This document shows, piece after piece, positions 15,030 through 24,365 of a stretch of DNA of 43,580 bases. The stretch comes from an uncultured Candidatus Melainabacteria bacterium. Lineage in GTDB: Bacteria > Cyanobacteriota > Vampirovibrionia > Gastranaerophilales > Gastranaerophilaceae. The stretch is taken from positions 1-43,580 of the forward strand of contig CAKVIG010000013.1 of assembly GCA_934754515.1 (NCBI GenBank), in the 5' to 3' direction. Under the pieces are notes generated by a model, which was not told the origin of the DNA, ran no database searches, and saw only the letters and a list, made by a program, of their open reading frames with translations. Each line of letters opens with the position of its first letter. Within the stretch, counting starts at the first letter, position 1. The position numbers were made by a program, and so were the translations under genes.

Positions 15030-18000
15030 ATGGCAAATTTTATACCTTTACATATTCACTCGGAGTATTCACTATTAGATGGGATGATTAGAGTCGGCGA
15101 CTTGGTTAAGTACGCTCAAGAAAATAATCTTCCTGCTATTGCAATCACAGACCACGGTGTAATGTATTCTGCGGTTGAATTTTATGAACTTGCAGAACAC
15201 GCAGGAATAAATCCGCTTATAGGTTGTGAATTTTATGTAAATACAGGCGATATTCATGTTCACGACAGCAACAAAAACCCTTTGTACCACTTGATTTTGA
15301 TTGCAAAAGATAATAAAGGTTATAAAAATCTTATTAAACTCGTTTCAACAGCTTGGTGCGAAGGCTTCTATTACAAGCCTCGTATTAATTTTGAGTTATT
15401 AAAAGAGTATCATGAAGGTTTGATTTGTGCGTCTGCTTGCTTAGGTGGTGAAGTTTTGCAACACTTACTAAAAAACGAATACGACCAAGCTAAAGAAGTT
15501 GCCAAGCGTTATCAGGATTTGTTTGGAGATGATTATTATATCGAGCTTCAAGACCACAACATGGAAGAACAAAAACGCACAAATCCTGACTTGATGAAAA
15601 TTGCCAAAGAACTTGGCATTAAAATGATTATCACAAACGACTCGCACTATTTGAGAAAAGAGGATGCGGACGCTCAAGATACTTTATTATGCTTGCAAAC
15701 AAACGCTAACAAGGATGACGAGAAGCGTTTCCATTTTCCAAACAACGAGTTTTACGTTAAATCGAAAGAAGAAATGCGCCAAGCGTTTTCTTGGATGGAT
15801 GATGCGACATTTGAAGAATGTTGCGCAAACACAGAAGAAGTTGCAAATAAATGTGATGTAGAAATCGAACTACACAATGCACCACTTCCTCATTACGATG
15901 TTCCAGAAGAATTTATATTCACTTCTGACGATGTTGATCCGAAAATCATTGAGAGATTAAAGAAGAAAAACAAAACCGAGAATACAGCCGATGTTATGGA
16001 AGAAGCTAAGTATATTCAAGGTATTGAAAACTACTTAGAACACATTGTATTTGAAGGTTTGAAAAAGCGTTACGGCGATCCGCCTCCTGAAGATATTATT
16101 AAACGTGCTAAGTATGAATTGGGCGTAATCAATCACATGGGTTTCCCTGCGTACTTCATGATTACGTGGGACTTTATTCACTTTGCTAAAACTCATGATA
16201 TCCCAGTCGGCCCCGGCAGAGGTTCGGCAGCAGGTTCTGTAGTAGCGTATGCATTGGAAATTACGGATATCGACCCTATTTATCACAAGCTGTTGTTCGA
16301 AAGATTTTTGAATCCTGAACGTTTCACAATGCCCGATATTGATATCGACTTTTGTATCGAAAAACGTGGTGACGTTATTGATTACGTTACAAAAAAATAC
16401 GGTGAAGATAAAGTTTGTCAGATTATCACATTTTCAACTTATGCACCTAAAGCTGCTTTTAAAGGTGTTGGGCGTGTTCTACAAGTTCCTTTTGCCGAAA
16501 GTAATAGACTTACAGGCTTAATCGAACCGGCTCTCGATGTTGCAAGAGCATCCAATCCGAAAGCAGAATGGCTTCGCGATATTGTAGCAGCTGAAGGCGA
16601 ATCTGACTTTAAAAAACTTTATGATGAAGATTATCAAATCATGAACCCAGAGAGTGGTAAAACAATCAGTTTCAAACGCTGGGTTGATATGGCGATTGCA
16701 ATTGAAGGCTTAAAGTGCGGTACAGGTACTCACGCTGCAGGTGTAATTATTTCTCACGCACCTTTGGATACGATTTTACCGGTTCAGCCTTCAAAAGATG
16801 GTATCGTTCAGACCGGTTATCCTAAACACGAAGCAACAGAAGTTTTAGACCTTCTTAAAATGGACTTTTTAGGATTAAGAAACTTAACCATGATTACAAA
16901 AACTTGTAAAATGGTTAAAAAATATCGTGGAATAGATGTTGATATTAACAATATTCCTCTTGACGATAAACCTACCTATGAAATGCTTGTACGCGGTGAA
17001 ACAATAGGTGTATTCCAGTTAGAATCACAAGGCATGATGAACCTTGTTAAACGTCTTAAACCTGACGTTTTTGAAGATTTAGGCGCGTTGGTTGCGTTGT
17101 TCCGTCCTGGTCCTTTGGGTTCCGGCATGGTTGATGATTTCGTAGCCAGAAAACACGGTAAGCAAGAGATTACTTACGCACATCCGCTTCTTGAGCCTGT
17201 GCTTAAAGATACTTATGGAACGATTGTTTACCAAGAACAAATCATGCAGGTTTTCCAAGTTTTAGCAGACTATTCACTTGGTCAAGCCGACCAAGTCCGC
17301 CGTATGATGGGTAAAAAAGACCTCAAGACGATGGAAGAACAGAGAGGTAAGTTTATTGCCGCTTCTGCTAAGCACGACATGAAAAAAGAGGATGCAGAAA
17401 AACTCTTTAACCAAATTCTTGCGTTCGCTTCATATTGTTTTAACAGGTCTCACTCAGCAGCTTACGCGTTTGTTGCATATCAAACTGCGTATTTAAAAAC
17501 ACATTACCCGGTTGAGTATTTTTCAGCCTTGTTATCAAGTGTTGCCGATAATAAAGACCAAACTCAACTTTATATTGAAGAAGCTCAAAGACTTGGCAGT
17601 AAAGTTTTAGCACCTGATATTAATAAATCGTATTTAGAATACGCGCCCGACGGTGAAAATATTCGTTTCGGCATGGCTGCGATTAAAGGTGTCGGTGCGC
17701 CTGTTGTTGAAGCAATTATAAAAGAGCGTGAAGAAAATGGCGACTTCAAAAACATTTTTGATTTCTGCAAACGCATAGACGCTAAATATGTAAACAAAAA
17801 ATCATTAGAAGGTTTAATTAAAGCAGGTGCGTTCTCTAACATAGAAAAAAGTAGAAAACAGCTTTTTGAAAACATGGAACACATTTTGGACGTAACTTCC
17901 AAAGAAGCTAAAGATAGGGCGATGGGACAAGTCAGTCTGTTTTCGGCGTTAGGCAGTGATAGTGAATTTGAAAACGTACAATATCAGCTTGTCGGAAGTG

Positions 18001-18668
18001 ACGCTGAATATACTGATAAAGAAATACAATTGTTTGAAAAAGAATTTCTAGGTTTTTATGTAACTTCACACCCGCTTTTCTCAATTCGTGACAAATTGCC
18101 ATTTTTGATGACGCATAGAGTTGCAGAACTTAAAGAATTAAAAGAGGATGAAGTTGTAACGCTTTGTGGACTGGTTACCGCAACAAGACAAATTCCGACA
18201 AAAAAAGATCCGTCTAAATTCTTAAGATTTGTAACTTTAGAAGATTTGACAGGAAAAGTTGATTGCGTGTGTTTCCACAAAAAACTTATGGAATTTGGAG
18301 AACTGCTTATACAAGACAATAAAGTTGTTATAACAGGCAAAGTGCAACACCGCGGAGAAGAAGGTGCAGTGAGTGTTCTTATCGACAATGTTAAATCTGT
18401 TGAAAATTCAAACATTGTAACTTTGGAACTTAAACGCGATGTTAAATATGAAGAACTTTGCGGAATAAAAAACATTTTAGCAAAACACCATGGTGATGAT
18501 CCTGTAATGTTTAAAATGCCACCTGTTGACGGATATAGCACAAAAATATTAACTGCACCAATATTTTGGGTAAGTTCAACTAACGATTTAGTAAGCCACA
18601 TGCAACAAGTATTTCCAAATACTATGAACGTGACAATTCGTTCGTTAGATCAGCCGTTGGAAGTTTAA
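15030..18668 (+). CDS. dnaE: DNA polymerase III alpha subunit
   Basis: 1212 residues, the replicative polymerase. The PHP domain starts with LHIHSEYSLLDG (H8, H10) and includes ITDHG. The C-family palm carries GPGRGSAAGS near residue 395 and the catalytic PDIDIDF near 435. Later come QEQIMQVFQ and the fingers, then the helix-hairpin-helix and an OB-fold (VTLCGLVTATRQIPTKK near 1045). Length is normal for DnaE1 (about 1160-1200). In many Cyanobacteria this gene is split by an intein; here it is continuous and no intein is present. It has no ribosome binding site and probably a leaderless mRNA. It ends in a strong terminator shared with rpoC2. Confidence 0.97.
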   Translation: MANFIPLHIHSEYSLLDGMIRVGDLVKYAQENNLPAIAITDHGVMYSAVEFYELAEHAGINPLIGCEFYVNTGDIHVHDSNKNPLYHLILIAKDNKGYKNLIKLVSTAWCEGFYYKPRINFELLKEYHEGLICASACLGGEVLQHLLKNEYDQAKEVAKRYQDLFGDDYYIELQDHNMEEQKRTNPDLMKIAKELGIKMIITNDSHYLRKEDADAQDTLLCLQTNANKDDEKRFHFPNNEFYVKSKEEMRQAFSWMDDATFEECCANTEEVANKCDVEIELHNAPLPHYDVPEEFIFTSDDVDPKIIERLKKKNKTENTADVMEEAKYIQGIENYLEHIVFEGLKKRYGDPPPEDIIKRAKYELGVINHMGFPAYFMITWDFIHFAKTHDIPVGPGRGSAAGSVVAYALEITDIDPIYHKLLFERFLNPERFTMPDIDIDFCIEKRGDVIDYVTKKYGEDKVCQIITFSTYAPKAAFKGVGRVLQVPFAESNRLTGLIEPALDVARASNPKAEWLRDIVAAEGESDFKKLYDEDYQIMNPESGKTISFKRWVDMAIAIEGLKCGTGTHAAGVIISHAPLDTILPVQPSKDGIVQTGYPKHEATEVLDLLKMDFLGLRNLTMITKTCKMVKKYRGIDVDINNIPLDDKPTYEMLVRGETIGVFQLESQGMMNLVKRLKPDVFEDLGALVALFRPGPLGSGMVDDFVARKHGKQEITYAHPLLEPVLKDTYGTIVYQEQIMQVFQVLADYSLGQADQVRRMMGKKDLKTMEEQRGKFIAASAKHDMKKEDAEKLFNQILAFASYCFNRSHSAAYAFVAYQTAYLKTHYPVEYFSALLSSVADNKDQTQLYIEEAQRLGSKVLAPDINKSYLEYAPDGENIRFGMAAIKGVGAPVVEAIIKEREENGDFKNIFDFCKRIDAKYVNKKSLEGLIKAGAFSNIEKSRKQLFENMEHILDVTSKEAKDRAMGQVSLFSALGSDSEFENVQYQLVGSDAEYTDKEIQLFEKEFLGFYVTSHPLFSIRDKLPFLMTHRVAELKELKEDEVVTLCGLVTATRQIPTKKDPSKFLRFVTLEDLTGKVDCVCFHKKLMEFGELLIQDNKVVITGKVQHRGEEGAVSVLIDNVKSVENSNIVTLELKRDVKYEELCGIKNILAKHHGDDPVMFKMPPVDGYSTKILTAPIFWVSSTNDLVSHMQQVFPNTMNVTIRSLDQPLEV

Positions 18669-18688
18669 AAAAATATTTTTTTATAATT

Positions 18689-18725
18689 AAATCGCGGGTT
18701 AAAACTTTGTTTTAACCCGCGATTT
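18689..18725. terminator. bidirectional terminator between dnaE and rpoC2
   Basis: A perfect 17-bp stem (AAATCGCGGGTTAAAAC and complement) around a 3-nt loop, flanked by T-rich sequence on both strands. It serves both convergent genes. Confidence 0.88.
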
Positions 18726-18746
18726 TTAATATTCATATTCTGAAAA

Positions 18747-21700
18747 TTATTCATTATCAGAATTTTTGTTATCACCAACAAGTAAATCAGGTGCGCCGAA
18801 CATACCTTCAATTTCTTCCAAAATTGCAGATGGTTTGCGTGCTTGATTTCTTTGTGCTGCACGTTTTTGAGCTTCTTTATCTCTTTCTTCGTTAGCGCAA
18901 GACAAGTGATAGAAACCAGTACCAGCAGGAATCAAACGACCGATAATAACGTTTTCTTTCAAACCTCTTAACAAGTCTTTCTTACCGTCTACTGCAGCTT
19001 CAGTCAAGATTCTTGTTGTTTCTTGGAATGAAGCAGCTGAAATGAATGATTCAGTGTTCAATGAAGCTTTTGTAATACCCAATAACATGTATTCACAAGT
19101 TGCTTCTTGACCATCGTGTTCTTTAACAGCTTTGTTTTCATTTTCGAATGTTTGAACTTCAACCAACTCACCAGGAAGCAAGTTAGTATCACCTGAATCA
19201 ACAATTCTAACTTTCTTAGTCATCTGACGAACGATAATTTCAATGTGTTTATCAGCGATTTCTACACCTTGTGAACGGTATACACGTTGAACTTCGTCTA
19301 CCAAGTATTGTTGAGCTTCTTCAGGGCCGCAAAGTCTGATAACATCATGTGGGTTCAAAGGACCGCTTGTTAAAGGTTGACCTTTCTTAATCTTTTGACC
19401 GTTTTGAACCACTATACTTGCATCAATTGCAAATTTGATTTCAGTTCTTGTGCCAGCTTCTGTTTCCAAGAATAATCTTGGAACATCGTCTTCGATTTCG
19501 ATTCTTGCAACACCGTCAACTTCTGCTAAAATAGCGCAGTCTTTTGGTTTTCTTGCTTCAAGCAATTCTTCTACTCTTGGAAGACCTTGAACGATATCAC
19601 CTGTTTTTTCTCTTTCGAATACCAATGTAGCAAGCATATCACCACGTAGTACCAAAGAACCTTCATCAACCTGTAACATAGTACCTGGGCTGATTAAGTA
19701 TGGACGACCGTTTCTGATAGTTACTGATTTTGCAGTAACACCAACAATCTTACCTGAAACGGGAGCTAATTCACCAGACTCAGCAACAACTGAATCCAAC
19801 TTAATGAAATCACCTTTCTTAACTGATGGTTTAGACTTAGTTTCAACAGTTGTTTCAAAGTTAGCACAGTTTAGAAGTAATCTTCTTGATTCTGAAACAT
19901 CACCCTTTATTGAAGCAACACCATCATTCAATGCAAGAACTTCAGTCTTAGCAATTGGAGTCTTAGCATCAATAACTTCACCGTTTTCAACCAACAATTC
20001 AGTTTGAAGTGAACTATTAAGTTTAGAATTACCTTCCAATTCACGACGTACGATTAATGTTTCAAGAACAACAATCTTTAATTCGCCATTTTCATCAAGT
20101 TCTACCATACCTTTTAAGTGTGATAAGTAGCCTTGCATTTGAAGAACTAAGCTTGTTCTTGTTAACGTAGCACCATCAAGGTTTCTAACTCTAGCACCAT
20201 CTTTGTATTGCAATTGAGTTACAGGAACGATATTAATTGATTCATCAGTTGTATTGAATTCAATAGAAACTTCTTTAGGTTCAATATACATAGGTTGAAC
20301 AGGTCTAACCAAGATTTGAACAGGTTTGTCTTCTAATGATTCTTCTTCAAGAGCAGATGTATCAATATCTTCATCCAAATCATCAATATCTAAATCATCA
20401 AAATCCATTTCCATCAAAGTTACGATAGAAGTTTCTTTTGCCTTGATACCTTTAGCGATTACTGTACCTTCTTCAACAACAGAACCTTCCTCAACCTTCA
20501 ATTCAGAAATGTTTGGAAGCGTATGAACTTCACCAGGTCTGATTGTAACTTCGTGAACAACATCGTTAAATTCTTTGAATTCTACGATACCGTCAATATG
20601 ACAGTAAACGTCTTTAACAACTTCTGTACCGGCAGTTACGAATGTACCGTTGTCAACCATCTTCAATGAAGAATCTTTGTTAACTTGGTGAACTTCTTCC
20701 GGAACAAATACGATATGACCAGGGTTAGTAACGATTTGATTATCATCTACTTCAATATCGATGTATTTAATTTCACCTGAAGATGAAACTGAACATTCAT
20801 CATCCACAAGTTCTGCAATAATCATACCGTTTTCAACCGCTGTATCTACAGGAGCTTTGACGATATATTTTTCACCAGTCTTATCAACTGTCCACAATTG
20901 TTCTTTCTTAGTTTGTTCGAACTTCGCATTAGCCGGATTCAAAGAAGCGATTACAATTGTAATTTCTTTACCTTGAACAATTTTATTAATTTTGTTTTTA
21001 CCTGATTTAACAGCTTCAACAACCAAATCTTCTGCGTAACGAACTTCACCACCGTGTTCTGAAATCATCAAAGTTTCAGCTAATTTATCACCGGCTTTAA
21101 CTTTTTGTTCATCAGAAACAAGAACTTTTGAACCACCTGGTAAGTTATAAACATCACCACCAATAATCCAAACGATACCGTTTTTGTTAGCAGTTCTAGA
21201 AATGTTACCTTGTCTATCTTTCTTTTCGTCTGCAACGAAGTCTTCAAACAAAATTTCACCTGACATATCAGCGTTAATATCTTTTGTAGCTTTTTCTGTC
21301 AAACGACCGCCATCATTAGCAGTTGGTTTGTATTCAGCAAGTTTAAAGTCTTTTTCAATCTTCATACCGTCTGCAAAGAATACTGTTGCACCTGCAGGAA
21401 TGTGGTAAGAAGTTGATTTTTTAGCACCTTTAACTTCAATATCAGCTTCATAAATAGAAACTCTAACAACATCCCCGTGACGAGTTCTAAGTTCTCTTGT
21501 TTTAAGCTTAGATTCAACTGTACCTGCTTCTGTTGCATGAATTTCTTTAGTAGCTTCTTTAACGCCAACCGCACCACCTGTGTGGAAGGTTCTCATTGTA
21601 AGCTGTGTACCTGGTTCACCGATTGATTGAGCTGCAATAATACCGATTGCTTCACCAACATCAACTAATTTTTGAGTTGTCATAGCCCAACCATAACATT

Positions 21701-22613
21701 TTTGGCAAACACCATATTCAAGACCGCAAGTTAAACCTGAGCGAACTTTAAGTTCTTGCAAGTTTAAGTGAGCGATTTTCTTAATATCTTTTCTATCCAT
21801 TGTAGTATTTTTTGCTACAAGAAGTGTTGTACCATCTTCATCAAAAATATCTTGAGCAACAGTTCTGCCCAACAATCTGTCGATTAGAGGAACAATAATA
21901 TTGTCACCATCAGTGATAGGCTTCATGTTAATGCTCTTTTCTGTACCGCAATCCGCATCTCTGATAATAACGTCTTGAGCAACGTCAACCAAACGTCTTG
22001 TCAAATAACCTGAATCGGCTGTTTTCAACGCTGTATCTACCAAACCTTTACGAGCACCGTATGAAGAAATGATGTATTCTGTACAAGAAAGACCTTCTTT
22101 AAAGTTTGAAGTAATCGGCAAGTCGATGATTTGACCTTGTGCGTCTGCCATCAAACCTCTCATACCAACCAACTGAGAAACCTGTGATAAGTTACCTCTT
22201 GCACCAGAGAATGCCATCATATATACCGGATTTAATTTATCGAAATTTTCAACTACTTGTTCTGTCAACTTAGCTGTTGTTTCAGACCAAGTATCAATAA
22301 CCTTTGTATATCTTTCAACTTCTGTAATTTCACCTTTTAAGTATCTGTTTGTTGACTTTTCGATTTCTGCTTCAGCTTCCTTTAATAATTCTTTCTTAGA
22401 ATCAGGAACTGACAAGTCAGCGATTGAAATTGTAACACCAGATTTTGTAGCGTATTTGTAACCTAAATTCTTAAGTGTATTAGCTAACTCAGCAGTTTTA
22501 GCTCCGCCGTATTCTAGATACATTTGAGAAAGAAGCTTTTTCAATCCGCCTTTATCCATTTGTTTATTAATAAACGCTGGAGTTTGTTTTGCATGTGCGT
22601 ATGTATTTTCCAT
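18747..22613 (-). CDS. rpoC2: RNA polymerase beta' subunit, C-terminal part (RpoC2)
   Basis: 1288 residues. The N-terminal part carries GARGNLSQVSQLVGMRGLMAD and the zinc site C222, C296, C303, C306. The trigger loop starts with QLTMRTFHTGGAVG (337-350). It resumes only near residue 1004 (GLPRVEELLEARKP). The insertion is about 650 residues against about 190 in E. coli (SI3), as in Cyanobacteria, and includes an acidic run near residue 735. The C-terminus has HIEIIVRQM, GITKASL and SFQETTRIL. Last gene of rpoB-rpoC1-rpoC2; the start follows rpoC1 by 27 nt with a weak GGG ribosome binding site. Confidence 0.97.
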   Translation of the reverse strand: MENTYAHAKQTPAFINKQMDKGGLKKLLSQMYLEYGGAKTAELANTLKNLGYKYATKSGVTISIADLSVPDSKKELLKEAEAEIEKSTNRYLKGEITEVERYTKVIDTWSETTAKLTEQVVENFDKLNPVYMMAFSGARGNLSQVSQLVGMRGLMADAQGQIIDLPITSNFKEGLSCTEYIISSYGARKGLVDTALKTADSGYLTRRLVDVAQDVIIRDADCGTEKSINMKPITDGDNIIVPLIDRLLGRTVAQDIFDEDGTTLLVAKNTTMDRKDIKKIAHLNLQELKVRSGLTCGLEYGVCQKCYGWAMTTQKLVDVGEAIGIIAAQSIGEPGTQLTMRTFHTGGAVGVKEATKEIHATEAGTVESKLKTRELRTRHGDVVRVSIYEADIEVKGAKKSTSYHIPAGATVFFADGMKIEKDFKLAEYKPTANDGGRLTEKATKDINADMSGEILFEDFVADEKKDRQGNISRTANKNGIVWIIGGDVYNLPGGSKVLVSDEQKVKAGDKLAETLMISEHGGEVRYAEDLVVEAVKSGKNKINKIVQGKEITIVIASLNPANAKFEQTKKEQLWTVDKTGEKYIVKAPVDTAVENGMIIAELVDDECSVSSSGEIKYIDIEVDDNQIVTNPGHIVFVPEEVHQVNKDSSLKMVDNGTFVTAGTEVVKDVYCHIDGIVEFKEFNDVVHEVTIRPGEVHTLPNISELKVEEGSVVEEGTVIAKGIKAKETSIVTLMEMDFDDLDIDDLDEDIDTSALEEESLEDKPVQILVRPVQPMYIEPKEVSIEFNTTDESINIVPVTQLQYKDGARVRNLDGATLTRTSLVLQMQGYLSHLKGMVELDENGELKIVVLETLIVRRELEGNSKLNSSLQTELLVENGEVIDAKTPIAKTEVLALNDGVASIKGDVSESRRLLLNCANFETTVETKSKPSVKKGDFIKLDSVVAESGELAPVSGKIVGVTAKSVTIRNGRPYLISPGTMLQVDEGSLVLRGDMLATLVFEREKTGDIVQGLPRVEELLEARKPKDCAILAEVDGVARIEIEDDVPRLFLETEAGTRTEIKFAIDASIVVQNGQKIKKGQPLTSGPLNPHDVIRLCGPEEAQQYLVDEVQRVYRSQGVEIADKHIEIIVRQMTKKVRIVDSGDTNLLPGELVEVQTFENENKAVKEHDGQEATCEYMLLGITKASLNTESFISAASFQETTRILTEAAVDGKKDLLRGLKENVIIGRLIPAGTGFYHLSCANEERDKEAQKRAAQRNQARKPSAILEEIEGMFGAPDLLVGDNKNSDNE

Positions 22614-22640
22614 CTTTTATTTTTCCCTTTTAATCTTTAA

Positions 22641-24350
22641 CTACACTAAAGCTGATCTAACTGCTTCGTTGAATATAATTCTACCAACAGTTGTTTCAAT
22701 TCTCTTACCTTTTTCATCACGAACTACAATCTTGTCATGAAGTGTAATTACCTTAGCTTCTAATGCTGAAATAGCGTCTTGGAAGCTATAGAAGTAACCT
22801 TGTACATCTTGTTCAGGATTTTTCATGATAGTTAAGTAGTACATACCCAATACCATATCCTGAGAAGGTGTGATGATTGGCTTACCGTTAGCTGGAGCCA
22901 AGATATTGTTTGTAGCCAACATAAGCATTCTAGCTTCAGTTTGAGCCTCAATAGATAGAGGAACGTGAACAGCCATTTGGTCACCGTCGAAGTCGGCGTT
23001 GAATGCCGTACATACCAATGGGTGAAGTTGAATTGCACGACCTTCTACTAATTTAGGTTCAAATGCTTGAATACCTAATCTGTGAAGGGTCGGTGCTCTG
23101 TTCAACATTACAGGGTGTCCATCGATAATTTCTTCTAAGATATCCCAAACTCTAGCGTCTGAGCGTTCAATCATTTTCTTAGCAGATTTAATGTTTTGAA
23201 CAAATCCTCTTTCAATAAGTTTATTAACAACAAACGGTTTGAATAATTCAATTGCCATTTCTTTTGGCAAACCGCATTGGTTAAGTTTCAATGTAGGACC
23301 AACTACGATAACTGAACGACCTGAGTAGTCAACACGTTTACCTAACAAGTTTTGACGGAAACGACCTTGTTTACCTTCAATAATGTTAGACAATGATTTC
23401 AACGCTCTATTGTTAGGACCAACAACTGTTCTACCGCGTCTGCCGTTATCGATAAGTGCGTCAACAGCTTCTTGAAGCATACGTTTTTCGTTTCTAACGA
23501 TGATTTCAGGAGCACCCATTTCCAACAATCTTTGTAAACGGTTGTTTCTGTTGATTACACGTCTGTATAAATCGTTCAAATCAGATGTAGCAAATCTACC
23601 ACCGTCTAATTGAACCATTGGTCTTAAGTCAGGAGGAGTTACAGGAAGTACATCCATAACCATCCAAGTAGGGTCTGTTTCAGAAGAAATTAAAGAATCT
23701 AATAATCTTAATCTCTTAATCAACTTACCTTTTCTTTGAACAGAAGTTACATGACCTGCTAATTCAGTTCTAATTTCTTCTGCCAATTCTTTAACATTAA
23801 TTTCACCTAAAAGTTTCTTGATAGCTTCAGCACCAATACCAACTTCTAACTTAGATTCTTCATTTTCCATGATGAAATCTTCGTATTCTTCTTCAGAAAG
23901 AAGTTGAAGTTTCTTAAATGGGCTATCAGCCGGATCAATAACTACATAGTTATTAAAGTAAATAACTTGTTCTAGATCTTTTAATGTCATATCCAAAAGT
24001 AAACCAAGATAAGATGGAATACCTTTCAAGAACCAAATGTGAGAAACAGGAGCAGCAAGCTTGATGTGTCCCATTCTGTGACGTCTTACTTTTGAATCTG
24101 TAACTTCAACGCCACATCTTTCACAAATGATACCTTTGTGACGAACTCTTTTGTATTTTCCGCAATAGCATTCCCAGTCCTTTGTAGGTCCAAAAATTCT
24201 TTCGCAGAATAAACCATCTCTTTCAGGTTTAAGGGTTCTATAGTTAATAGTTTCAGGTTTTGTAACCTCGCCATAAGACCACTTCAAAATTCTTTCAGGT
24301 GAAGCGATGCTTATGCGTATATAATCAAAATAATCAATACTTGTAGACAA
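22641..24350 (-). CDS. rpoC1: RNA polymerase beta' subunit, N-terminal part (RpoC1, gamma)
   Basis: 569 residues. The start is taken as TTG at 24350, giving a protein that begins near STSIDYFDYIRISIASPERI. AAGGAG lies 9 nt upstream, overlapping the rpoB stop codon, while the TTG at 24395 lies deep within rpoB and has no such site. The N-terminal zinc site is CYCGKYKRVRHKGIICERCG. The active-site NADFDGDQ triad (three Asp that bind Mg) sits about 450 residues in, and RQNLLGKRVDYSGRSVI is the bridge region before it. The product joins RpoC2 to make one beta' equivalent. The split is a marker of Cyanobacteria and relatives. Confidence 0.96.
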   Translation of the reverse strand: MSTSIDYFDYIRISIASPERILKWSYGEVTKPETINYRTLKPERDGLFCERIFGPTKDWECYCGKYKRVRHKGIICERCGVEVTDSKVRRHRMGHIKLAAPVSHIWFLKGIPSYLGLLLDMTLKDLEQVIYFNNYVVIDPADSPFKKLQLLSEEEYEDFIMENEESKLEVGIGAEAIKKLLGEINVKELAEEIRTELAGHVTSVQRKGKLIKRLRLLDSLISSETDPTWMVMDVLPVTPPDLRPMVQLDGGRFATSDLNDLYRRVINRNNRLQRLLEMGAPEIIVRNEKRMLQEAVDALIDNGRRGRTVVGPNNRALKSLSNIIEGKQGRFRQNLLGKRVDYSGRSVIVVGPTLKLNQCGLPKEMAIELFKPFVVNKLIERGFVQNIKSAKKMIERSDARVWDILEEIIDGHPVMLNRAPTLHRLGIQAFEPKLVEGRAIQLHPLVCTAFNADFDGDQMAVHVPLSIEAQTEARMLMLATNNILAPANGKPIITPSQDMVLGMYYLTIMKNPEQDVQGYFYSFQDAISALEAKVITLHDKIVVRDEKGKRIETTVGRIIFNEAVRSALV

Positions 24351-24359
24351 TTTTCCTAT

Positions 24360-24365
24360 CTCCTT
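24360..24365 (-). promoter_or_regulatory. ribosome binding site that fixes the rpoC1 TTG start
   Basis: AAGGAG on the minus strand shares bases with the rpoB stop (TAAGGAG). It lies 9 nt before TTG, so rpoC1 translation is probably coupled to the end of rpoB. Confidence 0.7.

Noticed and set aside
18056..18601. 181-codon open frame antisense to dnaE
   Set aside because: Low-complexity Ser/Thr-rich product with no start signal; shadow of dnaE.
15030..18668. Possible intein or gene split in dnaE as in many Cyanobacteria
   Set aside because: The reading frame is continuous with normal family length and no intein motifs.
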